Shown here piece by piece: positions 7,857-18,318 of a stretch of DNA of 19,557 nucleotides (positions are counted from its first letter, which is position 1; every line of letters begins with the position of its first letter). The notes beneath the pieces were generated by a model. That model was not told the DNA's origin, ran no database searches, and saw only the letters and a list, made by a program, of their open reading frames with translations. The stretch covers positions 1 through 19,557 of the forward strand of contig JFHB01000341.1 of the NCBI GenBank assembly GCA_000729835.1, given 5' to 3'. This DNA comes from Atkinsonella hypoxylon. Taxonomy: Eukaryota > Ascomycota > Sordariomycetes > Hypocreales > Clavicipitaceae. A program made the position numbers and the translations under genes.

Positions 7857-10492
7857 AACCTACATTAGATCTATCTGTAATAAGTAGTAGCAATTACTTC
7901 TAATTGTTACTAACTCTCCTTAAGCTTAAAAAGCTAAAATCGCAATATCTAAGATAGAGTAACTTTAGAAGAAGCTTAGTAAAAGGAATTATATTCCTTT
8001 TACTAATAAAGAACTTAAAACTATACACTAATTCTATAAATTTTACTGTTAAAATCTAGATTTCTAGATTTAAAAAAGGGATCTTATACCTTAGGAAAAA
8101 AGGAGCTTACTACTTTATCTTACTTACTATAAATTTATTAATAAATAGCTTAAATTATACAACTAACCTAAGCTAGTAGAACTACCTTCTTACTAGAATA
8201 CTATTAACGCTTCTATAGTATAGTAGGTATAGAGGTAGGTTAATAGAATTATTAATAAGGCTAAGTTTACTAAACTCCTTATAGATTTACTAACAGTAAT
8301 ACTAAAAGGAAAAGCTAAGGCTAGATTATCTAGATCTAATAGCTTAAAAGACACTATCTATAAAGCTAATGCTAGTTCTATCTAAGATATTAAAGGAAAG
8401 TAAGTATAGAGATCTAGATTTATACTGCTTACTAAGGACTTAGATCTATTAAATATACCTTAAACTACTAAGAAGAACTTACTAATTAAAGAACTAGCTA
8501 AAATCTTACTACTTTTATAGGCTTACTAAAGGTTTTATACCCTTAAGCTAAAGTATAAAGTAGAGAAAGCAGTAGAACTACTTAGAAAAGGGAACTCTTT
8601 ACTAGAATAGCTTATAGGTTTTTCTGTAGAAATTAGTAGGTAAATTAGTAGAATTAGAGAAGAATTAATTAATAAAATTAGTAAATTATAGAGAGAATTA
8701 AACAATAAAATTGCTACTCTTTAGATAGAGTAATAATACTTAGCCTAAAAAATAGAGACTACACCTAAGCCTTAGGATAAATATAATAGGCAATACTATA
8801 CCTAATAAGGCTTCTAGCTTAAGGATTATAGGTAAAGAGCTTCTAATCCTTATTTACCCCTAAAAGATAACTAGAACTAGAAGTAAGGTTAAAAGTAACC
8901 CTTAAGTAAAAAAAACTATATAATATAGAGATACTTTAAACACTTTAGTACTTTTCTAAAAGAATAGAAGCTACTATAATTTCTAAAGAATCTATTAGAG
9001 TAATACTACAATAGTAAAGCTAAGAAGAGCTAAGATACTAAAAAAGACTAGAATTAAGCATTTAGTAACTTTAAATATTAGTATATAAATTAGTAAGCAC
9101 TATATTTTATTAGAAACAATAATCCCTAGCTAAATCTAGTAGGTAAGAGGCTAGATTTACATTAAAAGCAGAATAACTAAAGTAATATATAGTTCTAAAC
9201 CCCTAAGGAATAGATAGATTCTATATAGAAGATTATTAATATTAGTTACTTTAAACCCTTTAACAATAGAAATATCTATAAGCTAATTTTATATAAAGGA
9301 AAGTATACTATTTTCTATAATATAAAGCTATAGATCTAAGCTGTTAAAGACTACTATAGCTATAGTGCAATTAATGCCTAAGAAGCTATTTACATTAAGC
9401 TCTAAACTCTCTTTAAAAGGAATATATTAATATAGTATAAATAGCATCTAGATTACTATAAAAAAACAGCTATTTTTAGCAGTTTAAACTCTATTTACAC
9501 TACTATCTATAAAGAATTTAGTATATAGATCTAAGATATAATAATATAGCTAGATTTAGCTAAGTTTATAGAGTAAAATATAATTAAAGAAAAATTATTT
9601 AGGGAATTTACCTCTAAAGTATTCTAATATACTTATATAAATAGTAAAACTACTAATCTTTAGCTCCTTTTAAGACTCTATTATAAGCTATACCTAGGAT
9701 TATAACAGCTATACCTAATTTTAACAGCAAAAGACCTAAGGTCTATATATATTACTATAGTAGATAATAAGGTTAAGGATCTATAAGAATGCCTAAAGGA
9801 TCTAGGAAAATAATAAAAGTTAGAAGACTATAAGGAAGGTACTAATGCTTACTATACTTAAAGTAAATCTAATAGTAAGAACTCTAAAAACAATAAGGCA
9901 GCCTAAGGTAATTAAGCTAACTAGAATAAGAGCAATAGTTAATTTTAGCTTTAATCTCTATTCTATAAAAGTTACTAGAATAATTATACTTAATACCTAC
10001 TATAAAACTAAGGAAATTAGCTGCTAAGAGAGCAATAACTCTAGCCTTAGTAGAACTAAGATTTAGAGGCTAGCTAGAATTATTAGCTAGAGCTGCAATA
10101 TCCTTAGTAGCTTTAACGTTTTTAATAATAGAGCTTACTATAGAATAATAAGGAATATACCTATATAATAACGTTTAAAGATAAATCTAACTAGAAAGAC
10201 TATAAGAAGTACCTTAAAAGCTATAAATACTAGCTAATAGAAGAAGAAGAAACAGTTAATACTAAGGAGCTACTAGCTAGCCTAGAATCTAACTTTATTA
10301 AAACCTATTTTACTAAAAGTAAAGAAAAGTAAAAGAAGAAGGTTTAAATAGAGATAGACTAAAAGGATTTATAGGGAATCTAGATAGAGTAAGTAGTTAA
10401 AGTAGTTATAAAGCTATAGCTTATTAAATCTAGTATTCTAAAGTTAAATTCCTTTCTAAAGATTTCTATTTAATTCTATAATAAGGGACTAT
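7857..10492 (+). pseudogene. RIP-destroyed gag-like 5' part of the gypsy polyprotein
   Basis: One frame (codons in register with 7936) can be read from about 7920 to the copia insertion if TAA and TAG are taken as former Gln or Trp. No start codon could be placed; it may have been lost to mutation. About codons 215-275 (8578-8760) have the heptad-like Leu/Ile pattern and charge of a coiled coil. A Gln-rich tract is inferred at about 9870-10140 from clustered TAA/TAG and surviving CAA, followed by an acidic stretch near 10230. No zinc knuckle or other family motif could be recognised, so the gag label rests on its position upstream of the protease. The frame continues in register on the far side of the insertion at 18319. 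An open frame at 9845-10027 in another register is a shadow. Confidence 0.6.
10488..10492. repeat. Target-site duplication, left (ACTAT)
   Basis: ACTAT stands directly before the TGTTA start of copia copy 2 and is repeated directly after its end at 18314-18318. A 5-bp duplication is typical of copia integrases. It fixes both ends of the element and shows that this gypsy sequence was the target. Confidence 0.9.
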
Positions 10493-11188
10493 TGTTAAAA
10501 ATAAGCTACCCTGTATAGCCTATTTTTATGCCTACTAGTTGCTCTATCACGTGACCCTTATTAGGTCTTGTTACGTTGATTTTTGGTAGAGATATCGCTG
10601 TTACTAGATGCGAAACATCTAGAATCGACTAAGGCAAAGTTGCCTAACCTATAGTTAACTTTAACAGCGATTTTCTCCACAACTAGCAATAGTAGAAATT
10701 CAAGAAGTATACTATTTAAAAGCTAAGAATTAGGGCTTTCTAATAATATAATTGTTGGATAGAGTTGCTTATAAGAGTTACTTATTATTAGTGGAATTTG
10801 TTAAATTGTGTACGTAGGCGTCTCGTTTGTATAGCTGTAAGTTGATTTTTTTGTTTTTATATAGTAAATCTTTTTGCGGAAATTATAAAGTAGCTTATAA
10901 GCCCCTTCTAGCGACTATAGCCCGCTAATATAGTTAGTAAGTCTATAAGGGACTGGAAAGATTCGAGATCCTACCCTCACCAAGTTCGTTACAGCGCTCT
11001 TAATATAAAGATACCACTATTACAGTTATCTATTGCCTCTACGTGATCTATACTATACACTACAGCTTGATTTAGGCTGCTGCAGCTTCCACTGCGTAAT
11101 AAATTGCTAAGAGCAATTACAGGTGATAATCTAGAGGCTTTACTACCCTCTTAGTTATCTAGTCCTGTAATCCCTATTATTTTCAATA
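10493..11188 (+). repeat. 5' LTR of copia copy 2
   Basis: It is 696 bp long, the same length as the 3' LTR at 17618-18313. The outermost 12 bases, TGTTAAAAATAA and TTATTTTCAATA, form an imperfect terminal inverted repeat matching at 10 of 12 positions; the outer mismatch is explained by C-to-T change of a terminal CA. CACGTG (10548-10553) is a palindromic E-box-type site. The TATA-like box is at 10858-10864. Hairpins lie at 10604-10622 and 11102-11118. Confidence 0.95.
10548..10553. promoter_or_regulatory. CACGTG palindrome in copia copy 2 LTR
   Basis: CACGTGAC occurs in both copy 2 LTRs (10548 and 17673) about 55 bases from the LTR start. CACGTG is the core site of bHLH-type fungal activators. 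In both copy 1 LTRs the site reads TACGTG (30-35 and 7201-7206), as expected from CpA-to-TpA mutation. Binding is inferred only. Confidence 0.3.
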
Positions 11189-11200
11189 GGTTATGAGCCC
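11189..11200 (+). other. Primer-binding site, half-tRNA type (copia copy 2)
   Basis: GGTTATGAGCCC abuts the LTR end with no spacer. Its complement GGGCTCATAACC is the anticodon stem-loop of eukaryotic initiator methionine tRNA, including the CAU anticodon. Complementarity to the middle, not the 3' end, of that tRNA is the copia-type half-tRNA priming arrangement. This copy keeps the undamaged form of the site. Confidence 0.8.
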
Positions 11201-12115
11201 GGAAGACCTATCTGCAAGCTGGTAGCCCGCTAAAAATCTACTATTGTGTACTGTATTACCCACTAGAAGCTATATTGAGACCTGCGCTAGCAGCTATTGC
11301 TGCTATTAGTAGCTTGCTGGAAGCTAGTAATACCTGCTGCACATACATCGCTAGCCACTATACTGGTGTTTTCATTCTGCCCACCCTATGCCTCCTGCAC
11401 TCTATGCACCCTGTGCATACACACTTTTGAAGCTATTCTTAATAGCTAGGTTCTATTGTTATGCAACATCAAAATATACACATCTGCATACATTACATTC
11501 GCACTGCAAATCATTTTACTAGGCACTGCCTAATTAATTATTTCTATTAAGAAATAAGCTCAGCGCTGCACTGCATCGCTCGTTGTTGTTATATTGTGCA
11601 CCCTGTGCACCTCTGTTAGTGGCTATACTACAATTTGTAGTGCACGCCTAACAGCTCTTATTGCCGTTAGATATTCCTGTGTTTTCGGTCGCAGAATTAA
11701 TTTGTGTAGTAATCCCACTAGTCGGGATTTTAAAGTGGGAATTGGCTGGATATCCCTAAATTAGCTTGCCTAGGTCTCTACTAATTTATTGGAACCTAAT
11801 TGGAGAAGAATCTCCTGAATTTTTTAGCTAAAAATAGCTAGAACCTATGTTTTGTGCCCCTTGCAACCGCTTGTTAATCTAGTCTGCTATACAAATTGTA
11901 TATGCATATAGATCGCGATATAATGCAGCCTTTAGAGCCTGTTATACCTGTTACGAAAGAAATTGGAGAAAAATCTCAGTATAATTTCTGAAAATATAGA
12001 GCACTTCTAGCCTATATTTAGTAAGAATTATTACTGTTATTTACTACTATTTCCACTGTAATTAGGCTATAATTAGCTATAAAGTGCGTTAAATTAGCTA
12101 TTAAAATCCTTAAAA
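11189..12115 (+). other. Long untranslated leader of copia copy 2
   Basis: This 0.93-kb stretch has no gene. It aligns with 672-1614 and retains many CpA and TpG, more than the coding region beside it. The inverted repeats of the copy 1 leader are kept: AGCTATT / AATAGCT at 11431-11447, GTGCA / TGCAC at 11596-11610 and ACTACAA / TTGTAGT at 11627-11641. A short internal deletion relative to copy 1 lies near 11585-11595 and breaks the only leader open frame seen in copy 1. Confidence 0.6.
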
Positions 12116-15100
12116 ATGGCACCAAAAGGAACAGGCAAGGGAAAGAGCATAAGCCCTAAACGGGGTAGTGGTTCTAGTACACCAGCTACAGCTGCTACTA
12201 GCTTTCCTAGTTCAGTAAGGTCCCCCCCTCAGCTAGTAGATTCCTCTTCTAATGAAGAAGATTATACAGCTGAGAAGGCTCTAAAAGAAGCTAGATTAGC
12301 TTCTGAAAGAGTAGTGCAAGTCCATAATGTACAAGCTGATCTAAAAGCTTAAATAGATAAGCAACAAGAGACCCTAAATAGATTTATTAGGTATAGTAAA
12401 GCAAAACAAAGCTAAAATGAAGGTAATATAGCTGATTTACTAAGTAAATTAGATACTATAATTACATCTATAGGTAAACTCTCTATAGAGTCTCCTAAAG
12501 CAGATCCTGTTACTTCTAAGACTTCTAAAGTCTCTTTTAAAGTCCCTAAACCTTCTAGTTCCTCTAATAGTGCTACTTTTCTGCCTGCTTTTAATGAAGG
12601 CACTATAAAAGAGTTAAATAAGAAGGTCTACTCTATTCTAGAGGCTGCTAAGCTAAAAGGCCCTAAAAATTTTAAACAGTAGAAGCAAGCTTTAACTATT
12701 TAATTTAGGGCACTAGAATTCCCTTAATTTATTGATAATCCTAGTATAGCTAGTACATTAGTGGATTTAGAGCAAGCTATTATCCTTATAATTATAAGAG
12801 ATAGTTGCCAATCTGGACCTCAAGCTGCTATAAGCTGGCATAAGTCCTCTGTAGATGCCTATAACGTTCTAGTTAAGCAGTATTCGTAGAGTGCTAAAAT
12901 ACAACGTAGTACGCTATATGCTAGTTATTACAACTTATTGTTTTCGAACTATAAGGGATCTTTAGAGACCTTTAATGCTGAATTTAATAATTTACTAGCT
13001 AGATTACAGCTCTATAGTGTAGCTATTAATTCTATCGACTAGGTAAATTATTATATTAATGCTTTAAAGAAGACCTTCCCTAGCTGGGCTAAAAGGCAGC
13101 GATATTCTATTAGAGCTACTAGAGCATAAGGTCTATCTGTAAAAATGCTGAATTTACAGTTCCTTATAGCTAATTTATTAGAAGAATAAAGAGATAAAAG
13201 CTCCTCTATATCTAAAGCTCTTAGTTATAAGGCTTCTAATAGTTCTAATAATAATAAGGCTAATTAAGGAAAGAATCCTCCTAATTAGAAGAAGAATTCC
13301 GATTCTAATTCTAATGATTCTAATGCCTCTAAAGATATAGATAAAGCCTCTAAGAATAAGAAGAAGTAGAAGGGCCGAAGAAGAAGTAACAAAAATTCTA
13401 GGAATAAGGATAAAGAAGCTGCTTTTGCTATAGGTTGTTATAACCTATCGACTAGCAACTAGGATACTATAGATTTCAATAGTGAATCTAGCAGTTCTAG
13501 TAGTGATAATTCTTACGATTTAGATACAGAATCTACTACTAGTGATACTAGTACTACTAGTAATAATACCCCTTCTTTTAACTATTCTAATGGAATAATT
13601 AAAAACTCCTTACTATACAATATAGGTTCTACCTGTTATATAGTTAACAATAAGGCATTTTTTAGGACTTTTAAGCCTATAAAAAAGGGTAAAACCGCGC
13701 CTATTGCTACTAGAGGAGGTCCTATTTATCCTAAAGGACAGGGAACTGCTGTATTCTAGGTACTAGTTAGTATAAATCCAGCTAAATACAGACCTTTAGC
13801 TCTAAAGGATGCTCTGTATTGCCTAGGTTTAGATACTAACCTAATTAGTGGTCTAAAGCACTATTTAACAGGGGGCACTCTCCTTAGAAATTAGCTATTT
13901 CTAGCTGATAGAAGCTGCTGTAGGCTTCTAAATCCCAAAAAGCATAGTTTCTTCTTATAGCTTAAGGGGCAAGAGACCCCTAGAGTGTGTAAAAACCACG
14001 CTAATCTCTCTTATATAGGATTTCTAGCTAGCAATAGTTATAATGGCGGTTATAATGCTAGTTATCCTATAGAGGTTTAAATCCCTTAACAGCCTAGTTT
14101 TAATCCAGAGGAATATAGCTAAATCGAGGAATTATCTAACTTTAAAGAAGAAGAAGTAGATAATACCAATAACGATACTATAGAGCTATTAGCCCTAGTT
14201 CCTAAACGGGCTCCTAGTTAGATTCCTTCTAATAACAGGGATTTAGAAGGTCTAAATCCTAAGTTGCTGGATATTAGAGGAAGTGGCCGTCTAGATCCCT
14301 TAAACGAGGCCTGTAGTTCTTAAGAGATCTAGCAAGATAGGGAGCAACAGGAAGCTAGCTCTAATGATAATTCTAGTAGTAATTCTTCTACTACTGCTTC
14401 TTCTTCCTATAAGAAGCTCTTAGAATTAGCTGCTACTTAGCACATTAGATTAAGGCATATAGGACTCCCTTTACTAAAGAAGACTGCTTCTATTACTAAA
14501 GGTATTCCTAATTTTACAAAAATTAAGGAAAAGGATTTTAACTGCCTAGCTTGCAATTAAGCTAAAGCTATTAGAAGACCTAGCAAGTATGCTATTCCTA
14601 ACCCCCCTAGATGTTTAGATATTATAGAGAGAGATACCGTTAAGATAGAGCCTATACTGCACAATAAGAGGCCTCTAGTTCTTTTTCTAATTAATAGAAA
14701 ATTACAGTATAAGTGGTCTTTTAATCTAGCTAATAAAGAGGGTTCTACTCTCTATAGCTGTATTAAAGGCTTCTTTAAGGAGTTAAAGAACTAGTATAAC
14801 TGCTACTCTAAACACCTTTATTTTAATAGTAGTACAGAAATTAATACTAGGTTGTAAGCTTAACTATCTTCTAAGGGTATTTACTTTAGCACCTCTTGCC
14901 CCTATATTCACGAATAAAATAGGCTAATAGAGAGAGCTATAAGGGTACTTCTAGACCGTTTGCGTACTACCCTACAGTGGTTACAATTACCTCTGTATCT
15001 ATAGTCTTACATTCTTTCTGCTATAGTAGATTTAGTTAATACTACTGCGAATAGTACTAAACTACTAAGTCCTAAACAGCTATATTTAGCTGATTTAGAG

Positions 15101-17304
15101 CCTTCTAAGACCTATAAGCCTGATTTTTCCAAAATTAGAGCTATAGGCTCCTATTGCGAAGTTCTAATCCTATTAGAATAGAGATCTAGGTTGCAGAAGC
15201 TAGCTAAAAGAACTATTCCTAGTAGACTTTTAGCTACACTAGGTTCTAATGTATATCTAATATACATTCCCTCTAAACGAGCTGTTATAAAGACTAGTTT
15301 CGTTAAAATTATAGAAGGAATAGGTCCTATTTTATAGGGCATCCCTAAGGTTCCTATTGGTTCTATAGTGGATAATCCTTTAGAGGGAGAAATCGATAAC
15401 TAGCAGCAATTAGTGGATAATTATACTCCTAAGTATCCTTATCCTAGTCATCTAGATGTGCTAAATCATCCACTAGAACCTATAGATTAAGCTCTTCTAC
15501 TAAGCAACCCTATAGAAGCTGTAGAGGCCCCTAAAGCCCCTATATCTATAGAAGCCCCTCAGGCTAACATAGAACCTATAGAAGCTAAAGCTAAATCTAT
15601 TGATGCTGATGCTATAGATTTAGATGGAGATATATTTTCCTTAATTAAGCATCTATGCTTTAAGGCAAGGACTAAAGCAGCTATTACTTCTAATAGTAAT
15701 AAGAATGAACTTTCTAACACGTGGAAGTAAGCCCTAAAAAGCTCTGCTAAGCAGCATTGGATAGAAGCTACCTATAGCGAATTTAAGCAGCTATTAGCTG
15801 CTAGAACCTTCAAATTTATAGGGAAAGACTAAGTACCTAAGGGCTAAAGAGTTCTAAAGAATAGGCTTGTTTACAGGCTTAAAAAGGATAAAGAAAATAA
15901 TCCTATTAAATATAAGGCCCGCCTTATTGCTAAGGGATTTATGCAAATAGAAGGTTAAGACTATCTAGAGACCTTTGCTGCAACTAGTATTCCTCCTAGC
16001 TAGCGTATATTATTAGCTCTTGCAGCTTTTAATAACTAGGAAGTTAAGCAAATCGACTTTATAGAAGCGTTTTTAAATAGCAAACTAAAGGAAGCTATTT
16101 ATATGGAAATCCTAGATGGATTCGTTGAATTTACAGAAGCAACGCCATTAGTAGCTAAGCTACTTAAAAGCTGTAATTACAGACCTTCTAAAGACTAGGT
16201 AATTAAGCTAGAAAAATCACTCTATAGTCTAAAGCAAAGTCCTAGAGAATAGCAGCAAATTCTAACAGAATTACTTTAAAAGCATAGATTTAAACCTCTT
16301 ATATTAGACCCAGCAGTCTTTTATAACCTAGCTACATCTACGTATATTGCTACTTACGTAGATAACTGTCTTCTAATTAGTCTAAATCTAAGCTATATTA
16401 ACAAGCTAAAGAAGCTATTACATAAAGCTTATCCAATAGAAGATAGAGAACCAGTAGAATTTTTTCTAGGCGTTCAAATCACCCGTAATAGGTCTAAAAG
16501 ATCTATTAAAATCTATTAATCTCAATATATCCTTAAAGCCCTAGAAAGATTCAAAATGCTAGATGCTAAGCCGGCTTCTATCCCTATACAGCCGGGAATC
16601 CTAAAGCAACCAGTTACAAAACCTCTCTTATAATCCGATTATAAGCTTTATTAAAGCATAATAGGCACTATAATGTACCTTATGTTGCTAACTAGGGCTG
16701 ATATTGCTTTTTCCGTTCAGTAGCTATCAACATTCCTAGCTAAGCCCTATATAGAGAACCTAAACGCCTCTAAGCACCTCCTAAGGTACTTAAGTGGTAC
16801 TAGAAGCTTTGCTATTATTTATAAGCATTCTAGTCCACACCCTATAGGGTCCTCTTCTAAAGCTTCTAGCTCTAAAGAAGTACTTAAGACCCTCCTTGGT
16901 TATTGCAATAGCGATTTTGCCGGTGATAAAACCTCTTCTAAATCAACCTATGCTTATCTATATAAGCTAGCTAGTGGACCTATTAGCTGGAAATCAAAGA
17001 AAGCTAGTACTATTGCTCTTTCCACATTAGAAGCAGAATCTGATGCATTATCTGGGAATTAGAGTGGCTCTACGGCCTTTTTAAGGAGATAAAGCTGCCT
17101 TTAACCCCTCCTATTCCTATTAGGTGTGATAATTAAGGCGCTATAGTTACTGCTTACAACCTAACGTTGCATAGTAGAACTAAGCACACCCTTTTAAAGT
17201 TTAACTACATTAGGGAAAAGATTCGTAAAGGTATAGCTAAGGTTAGTTATATTGATACAAATCAGATGCCAGCAGATGGCCTAACTAAGCCTCTTGCTAT
17301 TTAA
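12116..17304 (+). pseudogene. RIP-inactivated copia Gag-Pol polyprotein, copy 2
   Basis: The ATG at 12116 opens MAPKGTGKGKSISPKRG and the first stop is codon 79. About 45 in-frame stops follow, all TAA or TAG. The Gag core begins near codon 179; a Ser/Asn/Lys-rich basic tail follows, without a zinc knuckle. The protease motif reads N-I-G-S at codon 502 (13619), Asp lost. The integrase zinc finger is intact in copy 2: His at codons 776 and 781, Cys at 14543 and 14552. The triad is Asp 840 (14633), Asn 904 in place of Asp (14825), Glu 939 (14930). The reverse transcriptase shows the first catalytic Asp in QIDFIEAF but YVDN in place of YVDD (16355-16366). RNase H begins near 16890 (YCNSDFAGD). 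At 17053/17054 a 10-bp deletion relative to copy 1 shifts the frame, so the family stop at 17302 is reached in another register. A 27-base in-frame difference from copy 1 lies near 16845. Confidence 0.93.
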
Positions 17305-17609
17305 AAGCATTAACAATTTATTAAGTTACTAGAGCTTTCTAGCTAGCTTATAAAAGCAACAAAAACACTCAAAAAAAAAAAAAAAATCGAAAAGCAACGA
17401 AAAACAGTTAAAAATCGAAAACAACAAAAACAATCAACAACAACTAGTTATATTCAACTATAACTACCCTGGAATTGCTGGAATTAGTTATGTTATTAGT
17501 TATGTTATTTAGTCCTGTTATTAGTACTGTATTTCGTTGGTTGATTCTAACTTAGATATCCTTTAAAGGAGCTAAGTTGCTTATAGAACTGGTTACTTCT
17601 TACATTTCT
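17305..17609 (+). other. 3' untranslated region of copia copy 2, with A run and 12-bp tandem duplication
   Basis: There is no gene here. It matches 6844-7126 of copy 1 but has a run of 16 A at 17371-17386, where copy 1 has six, and two adjacent copies of TAGTTATGTTAT at 17485-17496 and 17497-17508, where copy 1 has one. Both are slippage-type changes. Confidence 0.75.
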
Positions 17610-17617
17610 AGAGGGAG
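17610..17617 (+). other. Polypurine tract of copia copy 2
   Basis: AGAGGGAG stands directly before the 3' LTR and is identical to the tract of copy 1, marking the plus-strand priming site and the left border of the LTR. Confidence 0.8.
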
Positions 17618-18313
17618 TGTTAAAAATAAGCTACCCTATATAGCCTATTTTTATGCCTACTAGTTGCTCTATCACGTGACCCTTATTAGGTCTTGTTACG
17701 TTGATTTTTGGTAGAGATATCGCTGTTACTAGATGCAAAACATCTAGAATCAACTAAGGCAAAGTTGCCTAACCTATAGTTAACTTTAACAGCGATTTTC
17801 TCTACAACTAGCAATAGTAGAAATTCAAGAAGTATACCATTCAAAAGCTAAGAATTAGGGCTTTCTAATAATATAATTGTTAGAAAGGGTTGCTTATAAG
17901 GGTTGCTTGTTATTAGTGGAATTTGTTAAATTGTGCACGTAGGCGTCTTGTTTATATAGCTATAAGTCGATTTTTTTGTTTTTATATAGTAAATCTTTTT
18001 GCGGAAATTATAAAGTAGCCTATAAGCCCCTTCTAGCGACTACAGCCTGCTGATATAGTCAGTAGGTCTATAAGGGACTGGAAAGATTCAAGATCCTACC
18101 CTCACTAAGTTCGTTACAGCGCTCTTAATATAAAGATACCACTATTACAGTTATCTATTGCCTCTACGTGATCTATACTATACACTACAGCTTGATTTAG
18201 GCCGCTGCAGCTTCCACTGCGTAATAAATTGCTAAGAGCAATTACAGGTGATAATCTAGAGGCTTCACTACCCTCTTAGTTATCTAGTCCTGTAATCCCT
18301 ATTATTTTCAATA
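17618..18313 (+). repeat. 3' LTR of copia copy 2
   Basis: It is 696 bp, equal in length to the 5' LTR of the same copy, and differs from it mainly by CpA/TpG-to-TpA changes. It begins TGTTAAAAATAAG after the polypurine tract and ends ...TTTTCAATA directly before ACTAT. It carries CACGTG at 17673-17678, the TATA-like box at 17983-17989 and stem-loops at 17729-17747 and 18227-18243. Confidence 0.95.
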
Positions 18314-18318
18314 ACTAT
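18314..18318. repeat. Target-site duplication, right (ACTAT)
   Basis: This is the second copy of the 5-bp duplication that flanks copia copy 2. Leaving out one copy restores a continuous gypsy reading frame from 10492 to 18319. Confidence 0.9.

Larger units (their letters stand above)
7640..10492 (+). mobile_element. Ty3/gypsy-type retrotransposon, left part (LTR and gag-like region)
   Basis: The sequence changes abruptly at 7640 to an element unrelated to the copia. It is assigned to gypsy because the same frame, continued across the copy 2 insertion, reaches an aspartic protease and then a reverse transcriptase with no integrase in between. The coding part is extremely AT-rich and full of TAG and TAA, so it is more heavily mutated than either copia. 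Its end at 10492 is set by the target-site duplication of copy 2. The element lies in the same orientation as both copias. Its right end is outside the window. Confidence 0.8.
10493..18313 (+). mobile_element. Ty1/copia LTR retrotransposon, copy 2 (complete, 7,821 bp, nested in the gypsy element)
   Basis: The element is structurally complete: two 696-bp LTRs, half-tRNA primer-binding site, leader, one gag-pol frame, polypurine tract and the flanking duplication ACTAT. It belongs to the same family as copy 1, to which it aligns along its whole length with mostly CpA/TpG-to-TpA differences and a few short indels. It keeps more Gln, Trp and CpA/TpG than copy 1, as expected of a younger insertion. 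It sits in the frame of the gypsy polyprotein 17 bases of gypsy sequence before the protease active-site codon. It is not functional, because of about 45 nonsense codons, lost catalytic residues and a frameshift. Confidence 0.96.

Noticed and set aside
8930..8970. Possible mutated CCHC knuckle in the gypsy gag-like region (Y-F-K-H-F-S-T-F)
   Set aside because: Only one of the needed Cys positions can be explained by a TGC-to-TAC change, so spacing and residues do not support a knuckle.
9845..10027. Open frame of 60 codons in the gypsy left part
   Set aside because: It is out of register with the long gypsy frame and has no recognisable motif. It is open because TAG/TAA of the other frame are out of phase.
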